Position numbers and translations under genes: made by a program. The notes under the pieces are model-generated. The model worked only from the letters and a program-made list of their open reading frames with translations, made no database searches and was not told the origin of the DNA. From the NCBI GenBank assembly GCA_025362035.1, contig JANYIN010000102.1, positions 1 to 64,000 on the forward strand: a stretch of 64,000 nt of DNA, given 5' to 3'. Positions 18,921-31,231 of this stretch are shown here, piece by piece (position 1 is the stretch's first letter; every line of letters begins with the position of its first letter). This DNA comes from Gemmatimonadaceae bacterium (GTDB taxonomy: Bacteria; Gemmatimonadota; Gemmatimonadetes; Gemmatimonadales; Gemmatimonadaceae).

Positions 18921-20032
18921 TGCAGCGTTTGCACTTCAACGGAGAGGACGGCGGGCAAGTCGCGCACAATGGCGGACCAGTGATCGCCGCCGTCGGGAGA
19001 GGCGTACACCTGTCCACCTGTGGTGCCGAAGTACACGCCGCATTCGTCGAGTGAATCCACGGCCATCGCATCGCGCAGCACGTTCACATAGCAGTTCTCC
19101 TGCGGCAATCCCTTGGTGAGCGGTTCCCACTCGTCGCCGCCGCTGCGGCTTCGATACACGCGCAGCTTGCCCTCCATCACGAAATGGTGCGCATCGCTGG
19201 TAATGGGTACCACGTATACCGTTTCAGGCTCGTGCGCGTGCACGTCGATCACGAAGCCAAAGTCGGTGGGCAGGTTGCCGCTCACTTCACGCCACCGGTC
19301 GCCGCCATCGTCGCTGCGCATCACGTCCCAGTGCTTTTGCATGAACAAGGTGCGCGGCCGCGACGGGTGCATGGTGACGTGGTGCACGCAGTGCCCCACC
19401 TCTGCGGTGGGGTCAGGGATATGCGCCGAGTGCAACCCCTGGTTGATCGCCTTCCAGGTTTGCCCGCCATCCTCCGTGCGGAACGTGCCCGCCGCCGAGA
19501 TCGCGATGTACATGCGGTCGGGGTTGGACGGATCGATGAGGATGGTGTGCAGGCACATGCCGCCGGCACCTGGTGTCCAGTTCGGGCCAGATCCGTGCTT
19601 ACGCAAACCCGACAGCTCCGTCCATGTGCTCCCGCCGTCGCCCGACAGAAAGAGCGCGGCGTCCTCGACGCCCGCATACACGACGTCAGCGTCGGAGAGC
19701 GAGGGCTCGAGATGCCACACGCGCTTGAATTCCCATGGATGGGGGGTACCGTCGTACCACTGGTGTGTGCCCGGTACACCGTCGTACGGAAACTGATTGC
19801 CGACGGCGTTCCACGTCGCACCGCCATCGTCCGAGCGCTGCATCAACTGCCCGAACCACGAACTGCATTGCGACGCGTAGATGCGGTTTGGGTCCACCGG
19901 CGAGCCCTTCAGGTGATACAGTTCGAATCCGGGAAAATGTGGCCCATTCACCGTCCAGCTGTCGCGCTTGCCGTCCGCGGTGAGAATGAATGCACCTTTG
20001 CGTGTGCCAACGAGCACTCGAACGCCTGTCAT
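18917..20032 (-). CDS. BNR/Asp-box beta-propeller (exo-alpha-sialidase-like) protein
   Basis: Repeated S-x-D-G-G-x-T-W Asp-boxes ([41 protein letters not shown]); stop codon region overlaps the MoaD-like start. Confidence 0.87.
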   Translation of the reverse strand: MTGVRVLVGTRKGAFILTADGKRDSWTVNGPHFPGFELYHLKGSPVDPNRIYASQCSSWFGQLMQRSDDGGATWNAVGNQFPYDGVPGTHQWYDGTPHPWEFKRVWHLEPSLSDADVVYAGVEDAALFLSGDGGSTWTELSGLRKHGSGPNWTPGAGGMCLHTILIDPSNPDRMYIAISAAGTFRTEDGGQTWKAINQGLHSAHIPDPTAEVGHCVHHVTMHPSRPRTLFMQKHWDVMRSDDGGDRWREVSGNLPTDFGFVIDVHAHEPETVYVVPITSDAHHFVMEGKLRVYRSRSGGDEWEPLTKGLPQENCYVNVLRDAMAVDSLDECGVYFGTTGGQVYASPDGGDHWSAIVRDLPAVLSVEVQTLQ

Positions 20033-20129
20033 GGAGTCGCTCCTGAAGGGAAAGTGACGGCCCAAGGATAGCGCACGATGGAATCGGTGTCGAATTTTTC
20101 GGCCAGGTATCGCGACCCAGAACCAGGCG

Positions 20130-21317
20130 GTGAGCATGACGAACGCTTCAACACTCGGCGACGAGGTTCACCCGGCACTTCCCGAGCTCAGTCCGCCTGA
20201 ACTCGTCCGGTACGGCCGACACCTGTCGCTACCCAACATCGGGCTCCATGGCCAGCGCCGCCTCAAGGCAGCCCGGGTGTTGATCGTCGGTGCTGGCGGA
20301 CTCGGATCGCCCGCCGCGCTCTACCTTGCCGGAGCCGGAGTTGGCACCGTCGGACTGGTGGACTTCGACGTGGTTGACGCCTCCAATCTGCATCGTCAAC
20401 TGTTGCACGGCACTCACGACGTGGGACGGCGCAAACTGGACTCGGCGCGAGACCGCCTGCACGACGTCAATCCGCACGTGCACGTGGAAGGCTACGACAC
20501 GCGCCTCACCGCGTCGAACGCCATGGAGATCCTGCGGGAGTACGACGTGGTGCTCGATGGTACCGACAACTTCGCCACGCGCTATCTCGTGAACGATGCC
20601 TGCGTGTTGCTCGGCAAGCCCAACGTGTATGGGTCCATCTTCCGCTTTGAAGGGCAAGCGTCGCTCTTTGCCACCGATCGCGGGCCCTGCTATCGCTGCC
20701 TCTACCCCGAACCGCCGCCGCCCGGAACGGTGCCGTCGTGCGCCGAGGGCGGCGTGTTGGGTGTGTTGCCGGGGCTTGTGGGCACCATCCAGGCAACCGA
20801 GGCGATCAAATTGCTTGCAGGCATCGGCGAATCGCTCGCCGGCCGCCTGCTACTGATCGACGCGCTGACGATGCAGTTCCGCACCATCCGCATTGCGCGC
20901 GATCCCGACTGCCCCATGTGCGCCACGCGCACGATCACGGAGCTCGTGGACTACGACGTCTTCTGTGGGACACCGGAGCCGCAGCACGATGATGACGCCG
21001 TCCCTGAAATCACGCCGCGCGAACTCGCGGCTCGCCTGCGGCGCGGCGATGACTTTGACTTGATTGACGTACGCGAGCCGTACGAATGGGACGCAGGCCA
21101 CATCGCGGGCGCTCTCCTCCTGCCGTTGAATACCCTCGACACCGCGATGACACCGCGTGACGCATTCCGCGAGATCGTCGTGATGTGTCGCAGCGGGGGG
21201 CGTAGCGCAGACGCCGCGCGACGACTGCGCGCGGCAGGCGTCGCAAGAGTATCCAGTCTTGCGGGAGGAATTCTGCGCTGGGACGCGGAGATTGATGCAA
21301 CAGGCGAGGCGCGCTGA
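20130..21317 (+). CDS. E1-like adenylyltransferase (MoeB/ThiF) with C-terminal rhodanese domain
   Basis: [41 protein letters not shown] zinc ligands; rhodanese active site [10 protein letters not shown]. Confidence 0.94.
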   Translation: MSMTNASTLGDEVHPALPELSPPELVRYGRHLSLPNIGLHGQRRLKAARVLIVGAGGLGSPAALYLAGAGVGTVGLVDFDVVDASNLHRQLLHGTHDVGRRKLDSARDRLHDVNPHVHVEGYDTRLTASNAMEILREYDVVLDGTDNFATRYLVNDACVLLGKPNVYGSIFRFEGQASLFATDRGPCYRCLYPEPPPPGTVPSCAEGGVLGVLPGLVGTIQATEAIKLLAGIGESLAGRLLLIDALTMQFRTIRIARDPDCPMCATRTITELVDYDVFCGTPEPQHDDDAVPEITPRELAARLRRGDDFDLIDVREPYEWDAGHIAGALLLPLNTLDTAMTPRDAFREIVVMCRSGGRSADAARRLRAAGVARVSSLAGGILRWDAEIDATGEAR

Positions 21318-21455
21318 CACGAAAACGACGCGTCGCGATGCTTCCACCGGCGATGCCTCGATGCTGCCTCAGGCTTCCCGTGTAACAGCTTCCGGCGGCG
21401 TTGACCGTCCGGTCGCGCCTTTGCAGTCCAGCGTACTTTCACAAGGGGTCGCGAA

Positions 21456-22250
21456 TTGTGGATGCGAACTCTCGGTTCGCGGGTACGCGTCTCTGCGTGC
21501 TGCAGCCTCGTTCGTGAAGCGGGCGCGGCGTTGCTCGACCTGCTGCTGCCGCCCGTCTGCGCGATTTGCGGCGGGGCAAGGTCGGCGCTCGAACGCGAGC
21601 TCGTCTGCGGCACCTGCTGGCTTCGCGCACGGGAGCTTCCGCGTCCCCGCTGTCATCGCTGCGGACATCCGTACGATCCGATGCGGTCGAAGCGCTGTCG
21701 ATGGTGCGAGTTGCTGCCGCCCTACGTACGCGGGGTGCGATCCGCCTACGCGATGCCCGGCGGCCACGCCGAGCGCATTGTGCATGCGCTCAAGTACCAG
21801 GGCTGGCCAGGCGTCGCGCCCGCGATGGCCAAGCGGATGGCTCGTCTGCGATTCCCGATCGATGTGGAAGAGGAGCGGGCCGCGCTGGTGCCCGTTCCCC
21901 TGTCGCGGGCCCGCGAACGCGAGCGCGGATACAACCAAAGTGCCGAGCTCGCGCGGACGCTCGCCCTCTCGTGGGGAATTCCTGTGCGAACGGACGTCAT
22001 CGTGCGCTCGCGTGCAACGGTCTCGCAAACCCAATTGACCCCGGGGGAGCGTCTGCGCAACGTGTCCGGCGCGTTCCAGGCGGTCGCCGATCGCGCGTCC
22101 CTCCGTGGTCTGCATCTCGTCCTGGTGGACGACGTGGTCACCACCGCGGCGACTCTCAACGCATGCGCGACCGTGCTACATTCCGGGGGAGCACGCATTC
22201 TGAGCTATGTGACCTTCGGCCGGGCGCCCGCTCTTGGCGACCGGTGGTGA
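21456..22250 (+). CDS. ComF family phosphoribosyltransferase-like protein
   Basis: CX2C zinc motifs; RARERERGYNQSAELAR; PRPP motif LVLVDDVVTTAATL. Confidence 0.9.
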   Translation: MWMRTLGSRVRVSACCSLVREAGAALLDLLLPPVCAICGGARSALERELVCGTCWLRARELPRPRCHRCGHPYDPMRSKRCRWCELLPPYVRGVRSAYAMPGGHAERIVHALKYQGWPGVAPAMAKRMARLRFPIDVEEERAALVPVPLSRARERERGYNQSAELARTLALSWGIPVRTDVIVRSRATVSQTQLTPGERLRNVSGAFQAVADRASLRGLHLVLVDDVVTTAATLNACATVLHSGGARILSYVTFGRAPALGDRW

Positions 22251-23279
<1,029 letters not shown>

Positions 23280-23282
23280 GTC

Positions 23283-24482
23283 ATGACCAAGCTCACCGTA
23301 CGCGACCTGTCCGCGGATCAACTCCGCGGACAGCGTGCGCTCGTGCGCGTGGACTTCAACGTCCCGCTCGACGAGCATGGCCACGTTACTGACGACACGC
23401 GCATCCGCGCCGCGATCCCCACGCTCGATTACCTGCTCGACCGGGGCGCGCGCGTGGTGTTGCTCTCGCACCTGGGCCGTCCAAAGGGAAAGCCTGAGCC
23501 CAAGTACTCGCTCGAGCCGGTGTCGCGCCGGCTCGCAGAGCTCGTGCCCAATCGAACGGTCACGTTCGTCGAGTCCACCGACAGCGACGAAGCCATCAAG
23601 GCGACGAATGCCCTGGCCAACGGGGAGATCCTTCTCCTGGAGAATACGCGCTTTCTGGCAGGTGAAGAGAAGAACGACGAGCGCCTTGCGCGTTCGCTCG
23701 CTCAACTCGGCGACCTGTACGTGAACGACGCATTCGGCACCGCGCACCGGGCGCACGCGTCCACCGAGGGCGTCGCGCATCATCTCGCCCCCGCTGTGGC
23801 CGGTTTGCTCATGGAGAAGGAGCTCGCGTATCTGCACGGCGCGCTGGAGAACCCGTTGCGACCCTTCGTCGCAATCCTTGGCGGCTCCAAGATCTCCGGC
23901 AAGATCGACGTCATCGAAGCGTTGCTGCCCAAGGTGGACGCGCTGCTGGTGGGCGGCGCCATGGCCTGCACGTTCTACAAGGCCATGGGGCTCGAAACCG
24001 GCACGTCCCTCGTGGAGCCGGATCGCATCGACATGGCGGCCGCGCTCATCGACGAGGCGGGCACGATTCTCATCCTGCCGCACGACGCCGTCGTGGCGCC
24101 CTCCATCCAGGACGGCGCACAGTCGAAGGCGGTGGGTCGTGAGCACATCCCGTCCGACATGGCCATGCTGGACATCGGGCCGCGCACCGCGGAGTCCTAC
24201 GCACGCGCCATCACGAGTGCAAAGACGGTGTTGTGGAACGGGCCAATGGGCGTGTTCGAGACGCCGCCGTTCGACAAGGGCACGCGCGCCATCGCCGATG
24301 CGATGGCGAAGGCCACTGCGACCGGGGCCACTACCATCGTCGGTGGCGGTGACTCCGCTGCGGCGGTCGAACAGGCGGGGCTCTCCTCGAAGATAAGCCA
24401 CGTATCGACGGGCGGCGGCGCGGCGCTGGAGTTCCTTGAAGGCAAGGCGCTGCCCGGCGTCGATGTGCTCAACGAGAAATAG
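23283..24482 (+). CDS. pgk: Phosphoglycerate kinase
   Basis: [40 protein letters not shown]. Confidence 0.97.
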   Translation: MTKLTVRDLSADQLRGQRALVRVDFNVPLDEHGHVTDDTRIRAAIPTLDYLLDRGARVVLLSHLGRPKGKPEPKYSLEPVSRRLAELVPNRTVTFVESTDSDEAIKATNALANGEILLLENTRFLAGEEKNDERLARSLAQLGDLYVNDAFGTAHRAHASTEGVAHHLAPAVAGLLMEKELAYLHGALENPLRPFVAILGGSKISGKIDVIEALLPKVDALLVGGAMACTFYKAMGLETGTSLVEPDRIDMAAALIDEAGTILILPHDAVVAPSIQDGAQSKAVGREHIPSDMAMLDIGPRTAESYARAITSAKTVLWNGPMGVFETPPFDKGTRAIADAMAKATATGATTIVGGGDSAAAVEQAGLSSKISHVSTGGGAALEFLEGKALPGVDVLNEK

Positions 24483-24491
24483 AGGTCACGC

Positions 24492-25262
24492 GTGCACCAG
24501 CGCCCCGTCCTCGCGGCAAACTGGAAGATGAATCTGGGTCCGTCCGCGGCGACGGCATTCGTGAGGGCGTTCCTGCCGTTGCACGCGGCACGTGACGAGC
24601 GCACCGTCATCTTCTTCCCGCCGGCCATCTCCTTTGCCGCCGTGCATGCCGCGACGCGGGCGCGGCCCGACATTCGGCTCGGCGTCCAGAACGTGCATAC
24701 CGACGAGAAGGGCGCCTTCACCGGCGAGACGTCCGCCGGCATGGCCGCGGACGCCGGGGCGAGCTACGTGCTGGTGGGTCACTCCGAACGCCGGCACGTC
24801 TTCGGCGAGACCGAGGCCGAGTCGGCGCGCAAGTGCGCAAGGGTGGTGGAGCACGGGCTGATCCCGGTGCTGTGCGTCGGGGAAACGATCGAGCAACGCG
24901 AACGCGGCGAGACCGAATCAGTCGTGCTCCACCAACTGCGGACGGGCCTATCTGCGCTCACGCACGAGGCGGTTCGGGAGGCCATCATTGCGTACGAGCC
25001 TGTTTGGGCCATCGGCACGGGGCGCACGGCCACGCCCGACGACGCCGCCGCGGTTCACCGCGTGATACGCGCGGCGCTCGTGCGTCTCGTGGGGGAGAGC
25101 GGCGCCACGATTCCCATCCTGTACGGCGGAAGCGTCACGCCCGCCAACGCCGCCGCGCTGCTCGCCGCGGATCAGGTGGATGGCGTGCTGGTTGGCGGAG
25201 CAAGCCTCGATGCGGCCAATTGGGCCGCCATCTGCGCCGCGGGCATCGAACCAGGGAACTGA
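24492..25262 (+). CDS. tpiA: Triosephosphate isomerase
   Basis: AANWKMNLG; VGHSERR; AYEPVWAIGTG; YGGSVTPAN. Confidence 0.97.
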   Translation: MHQRPVLAANWKMNLGPSAATAFVRAFLPLHAARDERTVIFFPPAISFAAVHAATRARPDIRLGVQNVHTDEKGAFTGETSAGMAADAGASYVLVGHSERRHVFGETEAESARKCARVVEHGLIPVLCVGETIEQRERGETESVVLHQLRTGLSALTHEAVREAIIAYEPVWAIGTGRTATPDDAAAVHRVIRAALVRLVGESGATIPILYGGSVTPANAAALLAADQVDGVLVGGASLDAANWAAICAAGIEPGN

Positions 25263-25383
25263 CCGACTTCGTTCGCTTGCTCGATGGGCCGCGTGACGAC
25301 ACTCGTGTACGAGCCGAGGTCGTCGTTCCGTGCCGCGCGTTCGCGATGTCACGCCACTGGTTCGTCGCAATGCGCCAGTAGAT

Positions 25384-25397
25384 CGCGCGCGCGCGCG
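25384..25397. repeat. (CG)7 alternating purine-pyrimidine tract
   Basis: cgcgcgcgcgcgcg read directly. Confidence 0.85.
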
Positions 25398-25413
25398 AAC
25401 GCTTTGTTGCGTA

Positions 25414-26169
25414 GCGACGTGAGGTTGCTACCTGGCGACGAAAGGTTGGTCGACGCTGACGAACGGCGGCAGTGTGGCGACGAAAGGTCGGTCCGCGTCG
25501 ACGTCAGCTCGCTCCGCGTCGAGGCGAGGTCGCGGCGACGCGCCGGCAGCCCGCCGCGCTGCAACGTCGCGCTGCCGCGATGCGCCCCTAGTCAGCGCCG
25601 ATGCGACGCGAGGCTGCAGCTGCGCATCGCGAGGCCGCTTCGACAGGACGCAAGGCTGCTCCCGATCGACGTGAGGTTGCTCGGATGCGACGCGAGGCTG
25701 CTCCCGATCGACGTGAGGTCGCCCGGACGCGACGCAAGGCTGATCCCGCGTGAAGCCAGGTTGCTCGGACGCGACGCTCGGCCGCTCCGGAGCGACGCAA
25801 GGCCGGTGCGACGCGACATTCGGCAGCGCCGCTGCGGCGACGGGCTGCGCCGTTGCAGCGAGAGGCCGCTTCGCTGCGGCGACAGTCCGCTTCGCGGCGG
25901 CCACGGTCTGCGGCGACGCGACGACAGCCCGGCCCGCGCCGACGTGAGCCTGGTTCGCGCCGACGACAGACAGGTTCGCCGCGACGTTGGGCAGGTGTTC
26001 ACGGACGGCAACCTCGTTCGTTCCAACGGTGGATCGAGTCGATCAACCGTTACTTCGGTTCGGCGCGACGTTGGCTGGGCTCGCTCCGACGCGGACTCGG
26101 GTCGCGCCAACGTGGGCTGCGTTCGCTCGGACGATGAATCCGGCTGCTCCGACGTTGGACCCGTCAGCG
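25414..26169. repeat. Degenerate tandem repeat array, 36 x 21 bp with no indels
   Basis: Hand segmentation gives 36 contiguous 21-nt units; approximate consensus gCGACGtgaGgctGctccGgn; GACG at unit positions 3-6 in about 22 of 36 units; units 12-17 alternate two variants (42-bp super-period). Confidence 0.85.
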
Positions 26170-26341
26170 TTCGCCTTGGCGCGTGGCGCGCCTATTACGA
26201 TTGCCTTCGCTGCGCGAGCGGCGCGGACCGGTGAGGCGTGGTGGTGGTTCTGTTGCGTGCACGTCTTGACGCACCCCCGTAACTCTCGTCATATTTAGGG
26301 GTTATCCCTTGCGTCGCCTCTCACCAACTCGGGCCGTCGGC

Positions 26342-26758
26342 ATGTTCTCGTTTCTTCTCGTCCTGCTCATCATCGACAGCATCGTGCTGATCGCCGCGGT
26401 CCTTCTTCAGTCGGGGAAGGGAAACGGTCTCGCGGCAAGCTTCGGCGGCGTGAGCAGCTCGGCGGACTCGCTGCTCGGCACGCGCCAAGCGGGGAATCTG
26501 CTGACGCGCGCCAGCTGGTGGGGCGGCGGGCTGTTCCTGTTCCTCGCGTTCGTGCTTTCGCTGGCGTCCACGCGGCAGCGCGCGCCAAAGTCGGTACTCG
26601 ACCAGGCCTTTTCGCAACCGCCTGCTCCGGCCGGCGCCCCAGCCGCGAAGCAGGGGACACCGGCGGCCGGCGGCGTGAACCTGACGCCGGCGACCCCGGC
26701 TGCGACAACGCCGGCATCCACCGCACCATCGTCTCCGCCGGCACCCAAGAAGAAGTAG
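26342..26758 (+). CDS. secG: Preprotein translocase subunit SecG with Pro/Ala-rich tail
   Basis: Two TM segments around VLLQSGKGNGLAASFGG...LLGTRQAGNLLTRA; 3' of gap-pgk-tpiA. Confidence 0.88.
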   Translation: MFSFLLVLLIIDSIVLIAAVLLQSGKGNGLAASFGGVSSSADSLLGTRQAGNLLTRASWWGGGLFLFLAFVLSLASTRQRAPKSVLDQAFSQPPAPAGAPAAKQGTPAAGGVNLTPATPAATTPASTAPSSPPAPKKK

Positions 26759-26762
26759 GCGC

Positions 26763-27878
26763 GTGACGCAGCTCCCAACCGCGCCAGGGTTTCTCCTCCT
26801 CGAGGACGGAACCCTGTTTCACGGTGTGCTCCACGGCACGCTGGGAACGACCGTCGCCGAGGTCGTTTTCACCACGAACATGAGCGGATACCAGGAGGTC
26901 TTTACCGACCCTTCGTATCTCGGCCAAGTCGTCGTGATGACGGCTCCCATGATCGGCAACTACGGGGTGAATCCGGCCGATCCGGAGTCCGGCGCGCCGC
27001 AGGTGGCCGGGGTCGTGGTACGCGAGCTTTCCCGCTGGTACTCCAACTGGCGCGCCGAGGGCGGACTGGCGAGTTATCTGGCGGCGGCACAAATCCCTCT
27101 GCTCGAAGGCATTGACACACGTCGCCTCACACGACACCTGAGGACCGTGGGGGTCATGCGCGGGGCCATCGCCGCGGGCGAGTCGCCCTCCACCGAGGTG
27201 CGCGCGGCTGTCGAGGCGTGCCCGTCCATGGAAGGGCTCGATCTCGCGTCACGCGTCACCACGGGAGCGCCGTACGCGTGGGGAAACCCGCAGGCGTCGC
27301 ATCACATCGTCGCCTATGACTTCGGCATCAAGCGGAACATCCTTCGGCTGTTCGACGACGCCGGCTGTCGCGTGACCATCGTGCCGGCCCAGACGCCGGC
27401 GGACGTGGTACTCGACATGAAGCCCAACGGCGTCTTCCTGTCGAACGGTCCGGGCGATCCGGACGCTATCGCCTACGCACCGGACACTATTCGCACGTTG
27501 GCGGAGCGCGAGGTGCCTATCTTTGGTATCTGCTTGGGGCACCAGCTCTTGGCGCTCACGTTCGGCGCCTCGACCGAGAAGATGCCTTACGGCCATCGGG
27601 GCGGAAATCACCCCGTGCGCGAAATCGAAACGGGGCGGATCCTGATCACCTCCCAGAATCACGGCTTCTCCGTTCGCGGCACCGAACAAGCGATTCCCGG
27701 CGCGCCGGCGCTTGAGGTCACGCACGTCAATCTGAACGACGGAACGGTGGAAGGCCTGCGCCATCGGGAGCTGCCCATCTTCGCCGTTCAATACCACCCG
27801 GAAGCGGCCCCGGGACCACACGACGCGCGTCCGCTATTTGGGCAGTTCATGGAAACCGTCCGAAAATCAGAGCCCTGA
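26763..27878 (+). CDS. carA: Carbamoyl-phosphate synthase small subunit
   Basis: FHGVLHGTLGTTVAEVVFTTNMSGYQEVFTDPSY; GATase FGICLGHQLLAL; carB not in the window. Confidence 0.96.
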   Translation: MTQLPTAPGFLLLEDGTLFHGVLHGTLGTTVAEVVFTTNMSGYQEVFTDPSYLGQVVVMTAPMIGNYGVNPADPESGAPQVAGVVVRELSRWYSNWRAEGGLASYLAAAQIPLLEGIDTRRLTRHLRTVGVMRGAIAAGESPSTEVRAAVEACPSMEGLDLASRVTTGAPYAWGNPQASHHIVAYDFGIKRNILRLFDDAGCRVTIVPAQTPADVVLDMKPNGVFLSNGPGDPDAIAYAPDTIRTLAEREVPIFGICLGHQLLALTFGASTEKMPYGHRGGNHPVREIETGRILITSQNHGFSVRGTEQAIPGAPALEVTHVNLNDGTVEGLRHRELPIFAVQYHPEAAPGPHDARPLFGQFMETVRKSEP

Positions 27879-27893
27879 AAGTGCTTTAAGCTC

Positions 27894-27923
27894 TTGACAC
27901 ACAAGAGTTAACGCGGATAAGTT
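27894..27923 (+). promoter_or_regulatory. Sigma70-like promoter upstream of the HU-family gene
   Basis: TTGACA (27894-27899), 18-nt spacer, TAAGTT (27918-27923); the -35 overlaps inverted repeat CTCTTG-acaca-CAAGAG (27891-27907). Confidence 0.5.
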
Positions 27924-27968
27924 CGATCAGCTTGTACCCCCTCCGCTGCCCGCTTTGAGGCACTGCTC

Positions 27969-28313
27969 ATGACGAAAGCCGATCTGGTCGAGCGGGTAAC
28001 CGCCCAGATTTCCCGCACGGCCGGTCCGATGATCTCGAAGAAGGACTGCGCCCGTGTGGTCGATTCCTTCCTCGATGCCATCAAGGAGGCGTTACAGGAG
28101 CAGAAGAACATCGAGGTCCGCGGCTTCGGGACGTTCAAGATCCGTCACCGCAAGACCCGCATGGCGCGCAACCCTCGCACTGGGTCTCCTGTAGAAGTCT
28201 CCGCCCGCCCCGTGCCGGTGTTCAAGCCGAGCAAGGAACTGAGAGCGATGGTGGCGAACATCTCCATCGAGGAGCTCGAACACGAGAGCGAATACGAGGA
28301 GACGGACGTCTAA
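27969..28313 (+). CDS. HU/IHF family DNA-binding protein
   Basis: MTKADLVERV; EVRGFGTFKIRHRKTRMARNPRTG; acidic C-terminal tail. Confidence 0.95.
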   Translation: MTKADLVERVTAQISRTAGPMISKKDCARVVDSFLDAIKEALQEQKNIEVRGFGTFKIRHRKTRMARNPRTGSPVEVSARPVPVFKPSKELRAMVANISIEELEHESEYEETDV

Positions 28314-28335
28314 CCGCAGTCCGCATCGACGTTTG

Positions 28336-28358
28336 AGCCCCGGCCGCGCGCCGGGGCT
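28336..28358 (+). terminator. Putative intrinsic terminator hairpin after HU
   Basis: AGCCCCGGC-CGCGC-GCCGGGGCT, perfect 9-bp stem; weak U-tract. Confidence 0.5.
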
Positions 28359-28481
28359 TCGCATTTGAGAGTCTCGCCAGAGGGTCGGCGGACCGCGTGC
28401 TCGGCAACCGACGACGGTGGAGTCTTTCGGATTCAGCACGGGGAACTTTCGCTCCGTCGCGCGGCTCTGTACCATCCAGCC

Positions 28482-28724
28482 ATGAGCGTTACCGTTCTGC
28501 TCTTCGCCTCGTATGCCGATGCGTTCGGCTCACCCAGTGTCTCGCTGGAAATAGCGCCCGGCGCGACGGTGGCGGACGTGCTCGCCGCCTGCCGGCAACA
28601 CCCGGGCGGAGACCGCCTGCCTGCTGCGCCAATGGTTGCGGTCAACCAGCGATACGCGGCGGTCTCCACCCCGGTCCACGCCGGTGATGAAGTCGCGCTC
28701 ATTCCTCCGGTCGCCGGCGGATGA
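28482..28724 (+). CDS. moaD: Molybdopterin synthase sulfur carrier subunit
   Basis: Small ubiquitin-like protein ending ALIPPVAGG; adjacent to moaE. Confidence 0.92.
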   Translation: MSVTVLLFASYADAFGSPSVSLEIAPGATVADVLAACRQHPGGDRLPAAPMVAVNQRYAAVSTPVHAGDEVALIPPVAGG

Positions 28725-29163
28725 CCATCGACGGCCGGCTTGTTCGCGAGTCAATCGACCCGTCGGCACTGGTACGGGAAGTGGCCCGTTCAGCTCATGG
28801 CGCCATCGTGCTTTTTCTGGGCGTGGTGCGCGACGTGAACGACGGCCGAGCGGTGGCAGGCATCGAGTACACCGCGTACGAGGCGATGGCGTGCTCGGAA
28901 CTGCGCGCCATCGCGCGTGAGGCCGCGGATCGATTCGGCTCGTCAGACGTCCTCATCGTCCATCGGTTGGGCGAGCTTTCGCTGGAAGACGCGAGCGTAG
29001 GGATTGCCGTGGCGCACGCGCATCGTGACGAGGCCTACGCGCTGTCGCGCTGGACGATCGAGCAACTCAAACGCCGGGTGCCCATCTGGAAGCAGGAACA
29101 CTATGTGGATGGCACGCGCGACTGGGTGGATCCGAGCGGCCGATCGGTGGCGGGGGTGACGCC

Positions 29164-29167
<4 letters not shown>
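28721..29167 (+). CDS. moaE: Molybdopterin synthase catalytic subunit
   Basis: GAIVLFLGVVRDVNDGRAV; EYTAYEAMA; PIWKQEHYVDGT. Confidence 0.95.
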
Positions 29168-31156
<1,989 letters not shown>

Positions 31157-31162
31157 TCCTGT

Positions 31163-31194
31163 GACGGGCGGCGCTCGGCTGAGCGTCGCCCGTC
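31163..31194 (+). terminator. Putative intrinsic terminator after mdh
   Basis: GACGGGCGGCGCTC-ggct-GAGCGTCGCCCGTC (14-bp stem, one mismatch) followed by ccgtttt. Confidence 0.65.
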
Positions 31195-31231
31195 CCGTTT
31201 TCGGAGCGGACCACCAGCGAGTCCAGACGAC

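Noticed and set aside
25414-26169. CRISPR array interpretation of the repeats
   Set aside because: Units are contiguous 21-mers with no spacers, are degenerate, and have no cas genes nearby.
26266-26297. secG promoter TTGACG...TATTTA
   Set aside because: Spacer of about 20 nt is too long for a confident call; alternative -10 placements are equally weak.
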